NCBI GenBank assembly: GCA_017558065.1
Contig: JAFYWK010000059.1
Location: 1-64,000 of the forward strand
Direction: 5' to 3'
DNA: 64,000 nucleotides
DNA from: Paludibacteraceae bacterium
Lineage (GTDB): Bacteria; Bacteroidota; Bacteroidia; Bacteroidales; Paludibacteraceae
A program made the position numbers and the translations under genes. This document shows positions 34,854 to 44,741 of the stretch, one piece after another (the stretch's first letter is position 1; each line of letters starts with the position of its first letter). The notes under the pieces were generated by a model. That model was not told where the DNA came from. It searched no databases and worked only from the letters and a program-made list of their open reading frames with translations.

Positions 34854-36017
34854 TTATAGTCTTTCTATGATTTCAAAACACATGCGCGAATTGTGGTATG
34901 GGCATTTCCATAATCCTGCTTTATCATTTTCCTTGTCGATACTACCATCGGGTAGAATAGCCCAATACCATTCGCCATGATCATAATCTACTAGATGGTG
35001 GAGTATATAGTCATATGTCTGCAATGCCAGTTGGCGATAGCGCGGATTGCCCGATTGTTGCCATTGGTCGAGATAACCGACTACGGCTTCGCACTCCACC
35101 CACCACTGGCGTTGCTCGTCATTCGTCTCATGAATCAATGACCCATCGCTTTGCAAGCCCTCTTGCGAAGCGCGTGCGATATGCTCAATGATCAGTTGCA
35201 TGCTCTGTTGCATATCCGCATCGCCAATGACCTGTAGTGCCTCGTTGAGTAGCCAAGCAGCCTCTATATCGTGTCCATAACTGGCGATATTGCGTTTGCC
35301 CTGCCATGTGTCGTTGAAGAAGAGGTCAATATGTCCATTGGTGGGATTATAGAGTTTTTGGGCGAAGATATTGAGGAGCGTTTGTATGCTCTGCTTGAGT
35401 TGGGGATCAGGCCAAATGCGATAGAGGTTGGTATAGGCCTCCATGACATGCAAGTGGGTGTTCATGGTGCGCGTAGCATATTCATCTTTGTCGCTCAGTC
35501 GCATATCGACAATAGGTTGCCATTGCCGCGTGAGTGCTTCGGCATACCCCACATGAACGGGGTCAAAGGTATACTGCTCTATGTCCTCATAGAGGCGAAT
35601 GGCCATATTGACAGCGTGGGTATCTGCGGCTGCGCGCGCATACTCGGAGAGGGCATAAATGGCAAAACTAATGGCGTATGTTTGCTTCTTAGTGCTTAGC
35701 GGTTTGCCGTCTGCCGACACCGACCAGAATACTCCTCCGAATTGCTGATCTACGAAATAGTCAAGGAAGTAGTTCTTGGCATGCGTAGCCATCGCAAGAT
35801 AGCGCGGATCATGGAATATCCTATATGCCGCGGAGAAAGTCCATAGAATGCGTGCGTTGAGCACGGCTCCTCGCTCGGCATGGGTGTCGAGCACTCCATG
35901 ACCAGTCATTCTGCCGTAGAAACCACCATTGGGGTCAAACATATGCTCCTCCCAAAAGCGCAGTATGTTCTCCGTGAGCAGTTGGCGTGCGGAATCTTTG
36001 AGTTGGGTATCAGTCAT
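34854..36017 (-). CDS. Cellobiose/mannobiose 2-epimerase (AGE family)
   Basis: A 387-aa (alpha/alpha)6-barrel enzyme with no signal peptide. Family marks are EEHMFDPNGGFYG, DTHAERGAVLNARILWTFSAAYR (read as residues 44-66), NTHLHVMEAYTNLYR, YGHDIEAAWLL, WWVECEAVVGY and GLWKCPYHNSRMCFE near the end. With the GH130 phosphorylase and symporter next door it matches the known Bacteroides fragilis arrangement in which the epimerase turns beta-1,4-mannobiose into mannosyl-glucose. It overlaps the symporter gene by 8 bases. N-acylglucosamine epimerase is the alternative, less likely from context. Confidence 0.88.
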   Translation of the reverse strand: MTDTQLKDSARQLLTENILRFWEEHMFDPNGGFYGRMTGHGVLDTHAERGAVLNARILWTFSAAYRIFHDPRYLAMATHAKNYFLDYFVDQQFGGVFWSVSADGKPLSTKKQTYAISFAIYALSEYARAAADTHAVNMAIRLYEDIEQYTFDPVHVGYAEALTRQWQPIVDMRLSDKDEYATRTMNTHLHVMEAYTNLYRIWPDPQLKQSIQTLLNIFAQKLYNPTNGHIDLFFNDTWQGKRNIASYGHDIEAAWLLNEALQVIGDADMQQSMQLIIEHIARASQEGLQSDGSLIHETNDEQRQWWVECEAVVGYLDQWQQSGNPRYRQLALQTYDYILHHLVDYDHGEWYWAILPDGSIDKENDKAGLWKCPYHNSRMCFEIIERL

Positions 36018-37404
36018 GGCTTCTCTGGGTTAGGAGTTGGGCTTCTATGTCTCGCATGCGTGTCTCGGATAGAGGGTAGAAACTCACCACGATAACCGCC
36101 AGCAGACTAATGCCTGCTGGTATGAAGGACATGAGATAGCGCAGACAGGCAAGGGCTTGGGTGGGTTGTCCCGCAAAATCCGCTGCTTGGGTTATATGGC
36201 TATCTGTGATATAGCCAAAGGCAGCTAAGAGCCACATGGTCGCTGCACCGCCAATGGCACCGCCAAACTTCTGCGCCATGCTTGAGGAGGAGAAGATAAG
36301 ACCTGTAGAAGCGGTCTTGAAGCGATACTCCGCATAATCGCTCACATCGGCATACATGGACCATACGAGTGGCGACATAATGCCCGTCAGCAGTGATATA
36401 CCCACCTGCATGAGGAGCATGAGCCAAAAACCGGTAGTCGTGATAGGGATAAAGAAGAAGACAACGGACAGTATCGCCAGTAGGATATTCACCCCTATGA
36501 AAGTGGTTTTCTTACCCCATCGCGCAGCAATAGGCACGCAGGTCGCTACGCCTATCATATTGCATATTTCTCCGATAGCCAAGAAGAGTCCTGCGTAGAA
36601 GAGGAATGAGAACTTACCCAACGAGAGTTGTGTTTCGGGCGGGATAATGTCGGCAAAGAAATACGCCACCGTAGCGCCACGCACGGTGCAAAAGAGGTTG
36701 AAGCATAGTGCTGCGCCTATCAGCAACCACCAAGGCGCGTTGTGGAAGAGCGCTTTAATATCATTGCCCACGGAGACGGTGCTAATGGTGTGCACTTGTT
36801 CGCGTGTGAGCAGGAAACAGCCGACAAATAGCATCAGGCAACAGGTGGCTATCACCACTATGGCCCAGAACCATCCCTGTTGGCTATAGTATCCGCCAAA
36901 AGCGTTGCACAGGGGTTCCCATAGGAAAAGCGCGAGGAAAGAGCCTCCGTATGCAAAGAACATGCGGAAGGAAGAGTATATGGTCTTCTCGCGCGAATCC
37001 TCTGTCATGACACCCAACATAGCACCGTAAGGCACATTGATACCCGTGTAAACGGTCATCATGAGTATATAGGTGATATATGCCCAAATGAGTTTGGCGG
37101 TGTATTGCCAGTCGGGACAGGTGAAGAGCAATATGCCGCATACGCTGAACAGCGGCGCTACCCATAGCAGATAGGGGCGATACTTACCCCATCGCGTTTG
37201 CGTACGGTCGGCTATCACACCCATCATAGGGTCGCTGACGGCATCCCAAAGGCGAGTGACAAGGAGAATAATACCCGCATCTTTGAGCGATAAGCCCATG
37301 ATATTGCTATAGAAGAACGGCAGGTAGTAGGAGAAGATCTTCCAGAACATGGAGGAAGACATATCTCCCAAGCCATAGCCTATGTGTCGGAGTCGTTGGT
37401 TCAT
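36010..37404 (-). CDS. Sugar:cation symporter (GPH/MFS), probable mannobiose importer
   Basis: A 464-aa inner-membrane protein with about 12 hydrophobic segments. Family marks of glycoside-pentoside-hexuronide symporters are [14 protein letters not shown] at the start, [15 protein letters not shown] (about 54-68), GKYRPYLLW, and DYAEYRF in the second half. It is placed between the 2-epimerase and the phosphorylase, so the likely cargo is mannobiose or short manno-oligosaccharides. It overlaps both neighbours by 4-8 bases, which implies translational coupling. Confidence 0.9.
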   Translation of the reverse strand: MNQRLRHIGYGLGDMSSSMFWKIFSYYLPFFYSNIMGLSLKDAGIILLVTRLWDAVSDPMMGVIADRTQTRWGKYRPYLLWVAPLFSVCGILLFTCPDWQYTAKLIWAYITYILMMTVYTGINVPYGAMLGVMTEDSREKTIYSSFRMFFAYGGSFLALFLWEPLCNAFGGYYSQQGWFWAIVVIATCCLMLFVGCFLLTREQVHTISTVSVGNDIKALFHNAPWWLLIGAALCFNLFCTVRGATVAYFFADIIPPETQLSLGKFSFLFYAGLFLAIGEICNMIGVATCVPIAARWGKKTTFIGVNILLAILSVVFFFIPITTTGFWLMLLMQVGISLLTGIMSPLVWSMYADVSDYAEYRFKTASTGLIFSSSSMAQKFGGAIGGAATMWLLAAFGYITDSHITQAADFAGQPTQALACLRYLMSFIPAGISLLAVIVVSFYPLSETRMRDIEAQLLTQRSHD

Positions 37405-38561
37405 ACCTCTTGGTTTTTGTCAATGAGTGCGTTGATGCGTTGTACGGATGCAGCCGTGGTCAATCCATCCGCAGGGGTGTGCAAGCAATAGTCCACCAAT
37501 TGCTCCACCGTGGAGGTGGCTACATGCATGCGTGTGTCGGAGCTGGCGTAGTAGATCAATACTGTGCCATCGTGGCGCACTATCCAGCCGTTGGCGAATA
37601 GCACATTCATCACATCGCCTATGTACTCATCGCCCACGGGTGCCATGAAGTATCCCGCAGGTTGTGCAATAGGTTCCCATGGCTTTTCTAAGTCGGTCAT
37701 ATAGAGGTATAACACATATCGTAGTCCGCTGGCGCAAGCGCGTACACCATGTGCCAGGTGCAGCCATCCCTGTGGGGTCTTGATAGGGTGTGGACCCTCG
37801 CCGTTCTTCACCTCTTTAATGGTATGGTAGAAGCGTTGGTCAATGATCTGCTCATCATCTATCTTAGCCGAGGTGATATCCTCCACCAGTGCCCAACCTA
37901 TGCCCGAACCACTACCTGTGTCAATAAAACCATCCTGCGGGCGTGTGTATAGGGCATACTTGCCATCCACAAACTCAGGATGCAGCACCACGTTGCGCTG
38001 CTGGCTATTACACTGCAAATCAGGCAGTCGCTGCCATGTCTTCAGGTCGTGTGTGCGCGCAATGCCACAAGCGGCCACAGCCGCACTCAAGTCTTCGGGG
38101 TGCGCTTCGTCGTGACGCTCCACGCAGAAGAGCCCGTATATCCATCCATCTTCGTGTTGCGTCAGTCGCATATCGTATATATTCGTAGCGGGTACATCGG
38201 CTTCGGGCATGGTGATAGGACGCTCCCAAAAACGGAAGTTATCGATACCATTCGCGGATTCGGCTACGGCAAAGAAGGACTTTCGGTCGTTGCCCTCCAC
38301 GCGAACAACCAAGAGGTATTTTCCATCGAGGTAAATCGCCCCCGAGTTCAGCACGGCATTCACGCCTATTCGCTCCATTAGTAGCGGATTGCTTGTTGGA
38401 TTAAAGTCAAATCGCCACTCCAGCGGAATATGTTCGGCGGTCAATATAGGGTATTCGTATCGCGTGTAAATACCATTCATACTTGGCAATGGGCGATTAG
38501 CACGCTGTAGCAATGCCTGGTGCTCTTGCTCAATGAGTTGTTTTCGTTCTTGAAAAGTCAT
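37401..38561 (-). CDS. GH130 beta-1,4-mannosylglucose phosphorylase
   Basis: A 386-aa five-bladed propeller enzyme that splits 4-O-beta-mannosyl-glucose with phosphate into mannose-1-phosphate and glucose. Visible are [20 protein letters not shown] (about 67-86), [25 protein letters not shown] with the Asp expected as the catalytic acid, [10 protein letters not shown] and LYTRPQDGF. Length and sequence fit GH130 subfamily 1. No signal peptide, so cytoplasmic. With the epimerase and symporter it makes the three-gene mannobiose module; no GH2 beta-mannosidase is encoded in the operon, consistent with a phosphorolytic route. Confidence 0.93.
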   Translation of the reverse strand: MTFQERKQLIEQEHQALLQRANRPLPSMNGIYTRYEYPILTAEHIPLEWRFDFNPTSNPLLMERIGVNAVLNSGAIYLDGKYLLVVRVEGNDRKSFFAVAESANGIDNFRFWERPITMPEADVPATNIYDMRLTQHEDGWIYGLFCVERHDEAHPEDLSAAVAACGIARTHDLKTWQRLPDLQCNSQQRNVVLHPEFVDGKYALYTRPQDGFIDTGSGSGIGWALVEDITSAKIDDEQIIDQRFYHTIKEVKNGEGPHPIKTPQGWLHLAHGVRACASGLRYVLYLYMTDLEKPWEPIAQPAGYFMAPVGDEYIGDVMNVLFANGWIVRHDGTVLIYYASSDTRMHVATSTVEQLVDYCLHTPADGLTTAASVQRINALIDKNQEV

Positions 38562-38566
38562 ATTGC

Positions 38567-41500
38567 TTATTGGATATAGGGATTACAAAACTTAGTATAA
38601 GGTGCTTGATAGAAGCGCACAAAGTCCTCGGCAGAGGTGTCGCCTACGAAAGGTAAGTAGTAGTGCTGCGGCATGTTGTGTGCATTGCGCCATACAAGTA
38701 CATAACTCAGGGGGTATTGCTCAATAATGGGCAATAATGTTTGTGTCCACCAGTCGGCTTGCGGAATACGCTCAAAGCCTGTCTCGGTCAGTGCAATGGG
38801 CTTACCTGTTTGCTGACCATACTTGCTGAGAATAGTCAGACATTCCGACAGATTCTCTTGAAACATGGCAGGGCTTTCGCCAGCCATGTGGTAGCAATCC
38901 ACGCCCAACACATCGACATACTGATCGCCTGGATAATAGCGCATATAGGTATCATCTTTTATCCCTAAGTTGGGCGAATATGCCCATAGCAGGTTGCGCA
39001 GGAGTTGGGGATAATGCTGCTGTATGTAGTCGTGTGTAAAGCGGTATAGTTGTTTGTATTCATCGGGTGTGCCGCAGCTACTTCCCCACCAGAACCAGTT
39101 GCCGTTCATCTCGTGCCATGGGCGAAAGAGTATGGGCACGCCTATGGGTTGGAGAAACTGCGCCAATTTATCTATCGCCGCTGTCAGCTTATGGTGATTA
39201 GCGTGTTGAGGTAGCAGCGTGCGAATCGTGGTGTCCATGCTATTGTCCCATGCCGTACCGCCTGTGATGAGGTGCGTGGGGTGCCAGGATACGGACACTA
39301 TGCCGCCGCGCTCATGGTGGTCGCTCATCGCCTGTCGGATTGAGGCGAATGGCACACTATCTATGCTCAACTCGCTGCCCAGTTCTATGTGTCCCAAGTC
39401 AAAGGATATGATCGCTGGGTGTGCACCTGTGAGGTCGCGGCAGTCGCTTCGTCCTCGCTCGCCGTACCACGTGTGTCCATACAAGGTAGCATCGTGTTGC
39501 CCAAAGAGCACGAATGGGCTGTCGCAAGCTGCTTGTAGGCGGTGCTGCAGTTCTTGAGCAGTCGCTATCGGTGCATCCACAGCACAGAGTTCATATACGC
39601 GACTGGCGTACTCGCTATTAACTGCCACATCCACACCTACTCGCATGAGGTATTCGCCCGTGAAGGTCTGACCGTGCAATGCGGATGGCTCTTGCCCCAC
39701 GGCTATATTGCGCTCGTATAGGCGGTATAGTGTCGTAGGGTTCAGACCTTGCAAATGGATAGTAGGCACGGTCTGATTGAGCAAGAAAGAGGTGCGATAG
39801 GTCATCCACACGGCACGCGATTGATCATCATTGACATACATGAGCGATGCCATTTGTGCCGTATTGGGGAAGGTATGTCCCACCTCAAAAGGCGATACCA
39901 ATCGGTAGAGGTTGCCCAGTTGGATTACCTCACGCAGGCGTTTGTAATCGTTAATAGCCACAGGGGCTTGTTGGCGTTCCTCATCGGTCATGTGGCGTGG
40001 TTGCAACTCCATGCCCAGTCGTCCGCTCATCGCCACATCGCAACGGAATTTGATAGGCAACCTACGCCCTGTCATATGGTAGGGGCTACCGCCTATATGC
40101 TGTGCCATGACATTTGAGGGGAAGAAATAAGACGTCGCCCATTGGATATAAATGCGTTGCAAGGCATCATTGTTATCGCTCACCCAGAACTCCTCGAAGT
40201 AAGGCATCAGGCCGTAGTTAGCCCGACCGCCACCGCTGGCGCAATTTTGTATCACGATATTCGGATATTTCGCACGAATACGTTGCAGCGTTTTCACCAA
40301 CCCCAAGTGGTAGTCTATGTACAGGTTGGTTTGTTTATGTTTAGGCAGATAAGTCGAGCCGTAGTTCTGAATAGAGGCATTGGCATCCCACTTGATATAC
40401 GCTATCTCGGGATACTCCGTGAGCAGGTTATCCACGATGGAGAAGACATAGTCTTGCACTTGAGGGTTGGTCATGTCCAGCACCAGTTGTGTGCCTCCGC
40501 GTCCGAGGCGCAGTTCTCGACCCTCCACTTGCAGTGCCCATTCGGGATGGCGTTCGAAGAGTTCGCTGGTGGTGTTGGTAGCCTCAGGTTCAATCCATAT
40601 ACCAAACTGTATGCCGTTGGCTTTGGCGGCCTTCGTCAGTGCGCCAATGCCGTTGGGCAGTTTGCGATGATCCACCACCCAATCACCCAAGGAGGAGTTA
40701 TCGCTGTTGCGTTGGTATTTCCCGCCAAACCAGCCATCGTCCATGACAAATAGTTCGCCACCCATACCGCTGATATCCTCTATCATGTCTATGATACGCT
40801 CTTCGGTAATGTCAAAATAAATGCCTTCCCACGAGTTGAGGAGGATCTTGCGCACCTTGTCGCCCTGATTAACCATGCCGTGGTATCGTGCCCAACGGTG
40901 GAAGGTTCGGCTCACGCCGCCCAATCCATTTTCGCTATAGGTGAGTGCCAACTTAGGGGTGGTAAACACCTGCTTGGGCGATAGCACATACTCCGAGGCC
41001 TGTGGGTTAATGCCCGCGTAGAAATGGTGGTAGCGATTATCCCATGTGTTGAAGCGGAGTTCGTAGTTTCCACTCCAGCACAGTGCGGCACCTATCACGC
41101 GACCGGTATTTTCCTTCGGACAGCCGTCCAATGAGAGCATCACTTCGGGTGCATCTATATGGGCATTGCGGGCACCATCGGTGTTGCGTATCACTTGCAG
41201 CCCTTTGGTCAATGGCTCATGCGTAGGTATCGTCTCTGCTGCCCAATTGCCATGCAAATGGGTGAGCCACACATCGCCCTGACGAATAGTCAGGTGACCA
41301 CTATCGAAGCGCTTGAGAATAATATCTTTCTTCTCGCGGTGCTCAATCTCGGTCCATGTCTCAATGATATCCACATTATTGTATGAACGATAGCACACGC
41401 GCACTTCTATAGGATAGGCAGCATCGTACATACGAATAGTAGTTTGCACACCATCGACTAAGGTGCGTTGCTCCCAATCCTTAATGCGGAGTATGAGTGT

Positions 41501-41791
41501 CTGGTCTCCATTGGCATGTTGCACCTGCAAGGCGGGCAGTTCCACAAGATCCACACTGCCGAAGCAAGGCATGCAAGAGGGAGCGTTCTTCTCCTCGGGG
41601 ATAGCCATCTGTAGCGGATTCTCGTGCAGACGCATGCCGTAGTAGAGTTGGCGAATGTCGCCCTCTCGCTCCACTTGCAAGAGCAAAAGGGTGTTAGGTG
41701 TCTCAATGGCAATACGCTCGCTATACGCTTGTAGCGGAATCAGCACGGTTAGCACGGCTAACAATAGCGTTTTGTAGATAATCGTTTTCAT
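38567..41791 (-). CDS. Bifunctional GH36 alpha-galactosidase / GH26 beta-mannanase
   Basis: A 1074-aa secreted enzyme with signal peptide ([16 protein letters not shown]). Residues of about 25-745 are GH36: [21 protein letters not shown] (nucleophile Asp), [20 protein letters not shown] (acid/base Asp) and the C-terminal beta domain. From about 755 to 1070 is GH26: [24 protein letters not shown] (acid/base Glu, about 894), ALTETGFE (nucleophile Glu, about 1003) and [11 protein letters not shown]. All four catalytic residues are present. It would remove galactose side chains and cut mannan in one chain. In Bacteroides mannan loci these are usually separate genes. It probably acts in the periplasm. 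The next gene starts 5 bases after its stop. Confidence 0.92.
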   Translation of the reverse strand: MKTIIYKTLLLAVLTVLIPLQAYSERIAIETPNTLLLLQVEREGDIRQLYYGMRLHENPLQMAIPEEKNAPSCMPCFGSVDLVELPALQVQHANGDQTLILRIKDWEQRTLVDGVQTTIRMYDAAYPIEVRVCYRSYNNVDIIETWTEIEHREKKDIILKRFDSGHLTIRQGDVWLTHLHGNWAAETIPTHEPLTKGLQVIRNTDGARNAHIDAPEVMLSLDGCPKENTGRVIGAALCWSGNYELRFNTWDNRYHHFYAGINPQASEYVLSPKQVFTTPKLALTYSENGLGGVSRTFHRWARYHGMVNQGDKVRKILLNSWEGIYFDITEERIIDMIEDISGMGGELFVMDDGWFGGKYQRNSDNSSLGDWVVDHRKLPNGIGALTKAAKANGIQFGIWIEPEATNTTSELFERHPEWALQVEGRELRLGRGGTQLVLDMTNPQVQDYVFSIVDNLLTEYPEIAYIKWDANASIQNYGSTYLPKHKQTNLYIDYHLGLVKTLQRIRAKYPNIVIQNCASGGGRANYGLMPYFEEFWVSDNNDALQRIYIQWATSYFFPSNVMAQHIGGSPYHMTGRRLPIKFRCDVAMSGRLGMELQPRHMTDEERQQAPVAINDYKRLREVIQLGNLYRLVSPFEVGHTFPNTAQMASLMYVNDDQSRAVWMTYRTSFLLNQTVPTIHLQGLNPTTLYRLYERNIAVGQEPSALHGQTFTGEYLMRVGVDVAVNSEYASRVYELCAVDAPIATAQELQHRLQAACDSPFVLFGQHDATLYGHTWYGERGRSDCRDLTGAHPAIISFDLGHIELGSELSIDSVPFASIRQAMSDHHERGGIVSVSWHPTHLITGGTAWDNSMDTTIRTLLPQHANHHKLTAAIDKLAQFLQPIGVPILFRPWHEMNGNWFWWGSSCGTPDEYKQLYRFTHDYIQQHYPQLLRNLLWAYSPNLGIKDDTYMRYYPGDQYVDVLGVDCYHMAGESPAMFQENLSECLTILSKYGQQTGKPIALTETGFERIPQADWWTQTLLPIIEQYPLSYVLVWRNAHNMPQHYYLPFVGDTSAEDFVRFYQAPYTKFCNPYIQ

Positions 41792-41802
41792 ATCTGTGTG
41801 TT

Positions 41803-42960
41803 TTATAGTTTCTCAAGTCGGAGGTTGGCTATGCGGCAATCTATGTCGCATGCTTGTGTCGGTTGTACCACCAAGCGTAGGGTCTGCCATGCACCTGCAG
41901 CGGAAATGCCTTTGGTGGCCATGGGTGCCAAAGGCAGGCTCATGGTGCGCCATTGCCCAAACGTATTGACCGTGGTGAACTCCCATGCGTAGGTATCGCC
42001 CCAGTTAAAGCAGAATTGCAGCGGGATGATCTCCTGCAGTGGGAAGTTCTCTGCCGTCAGCAGTTCGAACTTCAACACCCACTCTTCGGGGTTCTCTACT
42101 GTTTGGTCGATCATATTGCGCGATAGGTCAATGGTGTTCCATGACCATGCACCCAAACTGCCCTGCAAATGCAGGTGCTCTCTATTGAGCCATGCTGCGC
42201 CTGTGGTAATGGCATCATCGCTCTCTTTTGTCACCTTGAGCGGACCGCTCACATTCACCTGCGTATCGCTCCAGTCGCCATAGAGCAGATAGCGTGTGGG
42301 TCGGAAAGTGAAGTCCTTAGCAAAGGCCTCATTCTTCTCATTGGTCCAATGCACCGTAATCGCGGTGTTTTCGGCTATATCCTCTGGCAGATAAACCGAC
42401 ATACGGTCTTCTGCTACCATGCCGATAGGCAGTTGCTGCTCGCCTATGCTGACAAAGGAAGAACCGCCAAAATCATAAATATCGAAGTGCTGACCCAATA
42501 GGACAATGCTATCGCCTGCGTTCGCAAATTCGTTTTCCATGCCTCTCACCTGCAAAGCGGGGAAAGGAATCAGAAAGTCGTAGGTGGCCGTGCCAAGCGA
42601 GGTGGTATATTCTATCGCATTCACCTGCTCGCGCGACAACACGTTCGGAATACGCACAATCGCCTCCTTGCCCATGGTGTATATCTCCTGCATATCCACT
42701 TCAATGGTATTGAATCGAATGGACACGGCCTCGTTGAGGTTTTCGCCCACGATACGCACCATCTGATTGAGTTCGCCTTGCGTAATGGGCGTTGTCTTCT
42801 CAGTATCTGCCACATCATAGACGGCATGAATCTCAGGAGCCCCTGTATTCTTTATTTGTTCAGCGGGGAGATATGTGTCGTTGTAATTCACCAAGTTATC
42901 ACAACTCATACAAGCCCATGCGCAGCATAGGGCTATGAGTAATCGGTTGCTTGTTTTCAT
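41803..42960 (-). CDS. Surface glycan-binding lipoprotein (SGBP/SusE-position)
   Basis: Start placed at MKTSNRLLIALCC (42960), since the longer frame would overlap susD. A lipoprotein signal ends at CMSC followed by Asp. Two or three Ig/IPT-like domains follow (VRIVGENLNEAVSIRFN; GDSIVLLGQHFDIYDFGG). The C-terminal 170 residues form a glycan-binding-like domain (LLYGDW, WLNREHLHLQGSLGAW, FCFNWGDTYAWEF). This layout and its place after SusD match the surface glycan-binding proteins of Bacteroides loci, which hold mannan at the cell surface. Specificity is inferred from the operon. Confidence 0.85.
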   Translation of the reverse strand: MKTSNRLLIALCCAWACMSCDNLVNYNDTYLPAEQIKNTGAPEIHAVYDVADTEKTTPITQGELNQMVRIVGENLNEAVSIRFNTIEVDMQEIYTMGKEAIVRIPNVLSREQVNAIEYTTSLGTATYDFLIPFPALQVRGMENEFANAGDSIVLLGQHFDIYDFGGSSFVSIGEQQLPIGMVAEDRMSVYLPEDIAENTAITVHWTNEKNEAFAKDFTFRPTRYLLYGDWSDTQVNVSGPLKVTKESDDAITTGAAWLNREHLHLQGSLGAWSWNTIDLSRNMIDQTVENPEEWVLKFELLTAENFPLQEIIPLQFCFNWGDTYAWEFTTVNTFGQWRTMSLPLAPMATKGISAAGAWQTLRLVVQPTQACDIDCRIANLRLEKL

Positions 42961-42965
42961 AATCA

Positions 42966-44717
42966 TCAGTTCCATCCTGGGTTATTTTCGTTGATATATT
43001 TATTGGTATTTATTTCTTGCACAGGCAATGGGAAGAGCAGGTTGCGTTCGTAGCGCACTTTGCTCACGCCTGCATCGTCCGAGCCGCCGATAGCGTTCAT
43101 TGCATCCAGATAGATGCCCCAACGAATGAGGTCCCAACGGCGGTCTGCTTCGCAGGCAAACTCTTTGGCGCGTTCCTCAATAATGGCGCTGCGCATCTTG
43201 GTCTTGCTGTCCAGACTACCGACACCCGAGGTGGATGCCATCAGGGCATTGGAGCGACGACGAATGCTGTTCAGATAGAGGCATGCTTCCTCCAGGTTAC
43301 CCAACTCGTTTTGTGCCTCGGCATACAGCAGCATCACATCCGCGTAGCGCAAGAAGGGCCAGTTGGCATCGGCATTCTCAATGGCATTGTTGGTCACATC
43401 GTCATACTTCGTGGTAAAGGCCAAGCACTGCGCATCTTGCGAGTAATAGTAACTCACTCCATCGGCAAACACGCCCGTTGGCGGTGCCACATACTTACCG
43501 TTGAGGTCATAACCTGTCGCCATAATCGTATATTCGTTGTCCTGCGGATAGTAGAAGCCCGAATGGGATTGCTCCTGCGTGTAATATCTCCAACGGTGGC
43601 GCACACCTTTGGTAATGCGGTAGTCGTCGTGGTCGAAAAGGTCGTACCAATGGCGGGTACAGCCTATCCAACCGCCACTCTGACGGAAGTCGCTGCCTGC
43701 GGCGGTGAAATAACCCGAATAATGGGTGTGCACCGAGGTCTTATAGGTAGCATCGCCATTGACAGTGCCCACCGAGAAGAGAAACTCGCTGGCATTGCTA
43801 TTGACTTTTTTCCACAACTCATCGTATGCCAATAGGGCATGCTGACCATACTCGCCATCTATCACGCGTTTAGCCCATAGGGCGGCCTGCTCGTATAGCA
43901 CCAAGGCATCCATCTGCTCATAACCTGCCACGGCTTGCTTGAGAAGTGTCTTGCTCTGCAGCGGTGCATAGTGCTTCTTGTCGTTGGATAATATATCGTA
44001 GGTGTTACCCGTGCGCACCACGATCTCTGTACCCGCAGGCATAGCGGCTGCGGCTTGGGTGGCATACACTTTCGCAAGCAAGCCCGCAGCACTACCTGCT
44101 GAGACATGCCCCGACTGATAGGCAGCATTCGTGTTCTTGTATAGCATATCCTCGGCTTGCACTAACTGCGCTGTTATGTAGTGATACACACTATCTACCG
44201 CCTGACGGGGCTGGCTCTGCTCGGCTGTCTCGCTTTCGCTCTGAATGGGTATAGCACCGTAGGCGCGCACCAATAGGAAATACGCAAAGGCCTTCTGGAA
44301 CTTCACCTCGCCAATCGCATTCTGTTTCACTTCATCGCTAATGTTCTGCATCGCACGAATACGTCGCTCCGCATTATTAGCACGAGCAATCAGACCATAG
44401 CAGCCTTTCCAGAGTGCATCCGTCACATCGCTTTCGCCTTGGAAGTTACCAGCACCAAACGTACCAAACAACCAATCGGGACCCGAGATATAGTCGGCAT
44501 CAAACTCCAATACGCGTGGGAAATACCCCCAGCAGAACATGTCGTATATCCATTTGCTATATACACCCGTGACCCACGATGCGGCTGCCTCATCGCTATC
44601 GCCTACTTGCATGTCGGTCAGCGAACTCTCGGGCGACTCTTTCAGCCAATCGCAGGACACCATGCCTGCCGCCATTGTTATGGTAAAAAGTAAAATGATT
44701 ATGCTCTTTGTTTTCAT
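42966..44717 (-). CDS. susD: SusD-family outer-membrane lipoprotein
   Basis: A 583-aa lipoprotein (MVSC, then DWLKESPES) that forms the lid of the SusC transporter and binds glycan. Typical features are helical TPR-like repeats in the N-terminal half (IARANNAERRIRAM, FQKAFAYFLLVRAYGAIP), WPFLRYADVMLLYAEAQNELGN, YLNSIRRRSN, IIEERAKEFACEADRRWDLIRWG and the ending LLFPLPVQEIN.N. Length is in the normal range. It lies 24 bases after susC. The symbol is by family. Confidence 0.96.
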   Translation of the reverse strand: MKTKSIIILLFTITMAAGMVSCDWLKESPESSLTDMQVGDSDEAAASWVTGVYSKWIYDMFCWGYFPRVLEFDADYISGPDWLFGTFGAGNFQGESDVTDALWKGCYGLIARANNAERRIRAMQNISDEVKQNAIGEVKFQKAFAYFLLVRAYGAIPIQSESETAEQSQPRQAVDSVYHYITAQLVQAEDMLYKNTNAAYQSGHVSAGSAAGLLAKVYATQAAAAMPAGTEIVVRTGNTYDILSNDKKHYAPLQSKTLLKQAVAGYEQMDALVLYEQAALWAKRVIDGEYGQHALLAYDELWKKVNSNASEFLFSVGTVNGDATYKTSVHTHYSGYFTAAGSDFRQSGGWIGCTRHWYDLFDHDDYRITKGVRHRWRYYTQEQSHSGFYYPQDNEYTIMATGYDLNGKYVAPPTGVFADGVSYYYSQDAQCLAFTTKYDDVTNNAIENADANWPFLRYADVMLLYAEAQNELGNLEEACLYLNSIRRRSNALMASTSGVGSLDSKTKMRSAIIEERAKEFACEADRRWDLIRWGIYLDAMNAIGGSDDAGVSKVRYERNLLFPLPVQEINTNKYINENNPGWN

Positions 44718-44741
44718 ATCCTTATCTATATTATATTGTTG

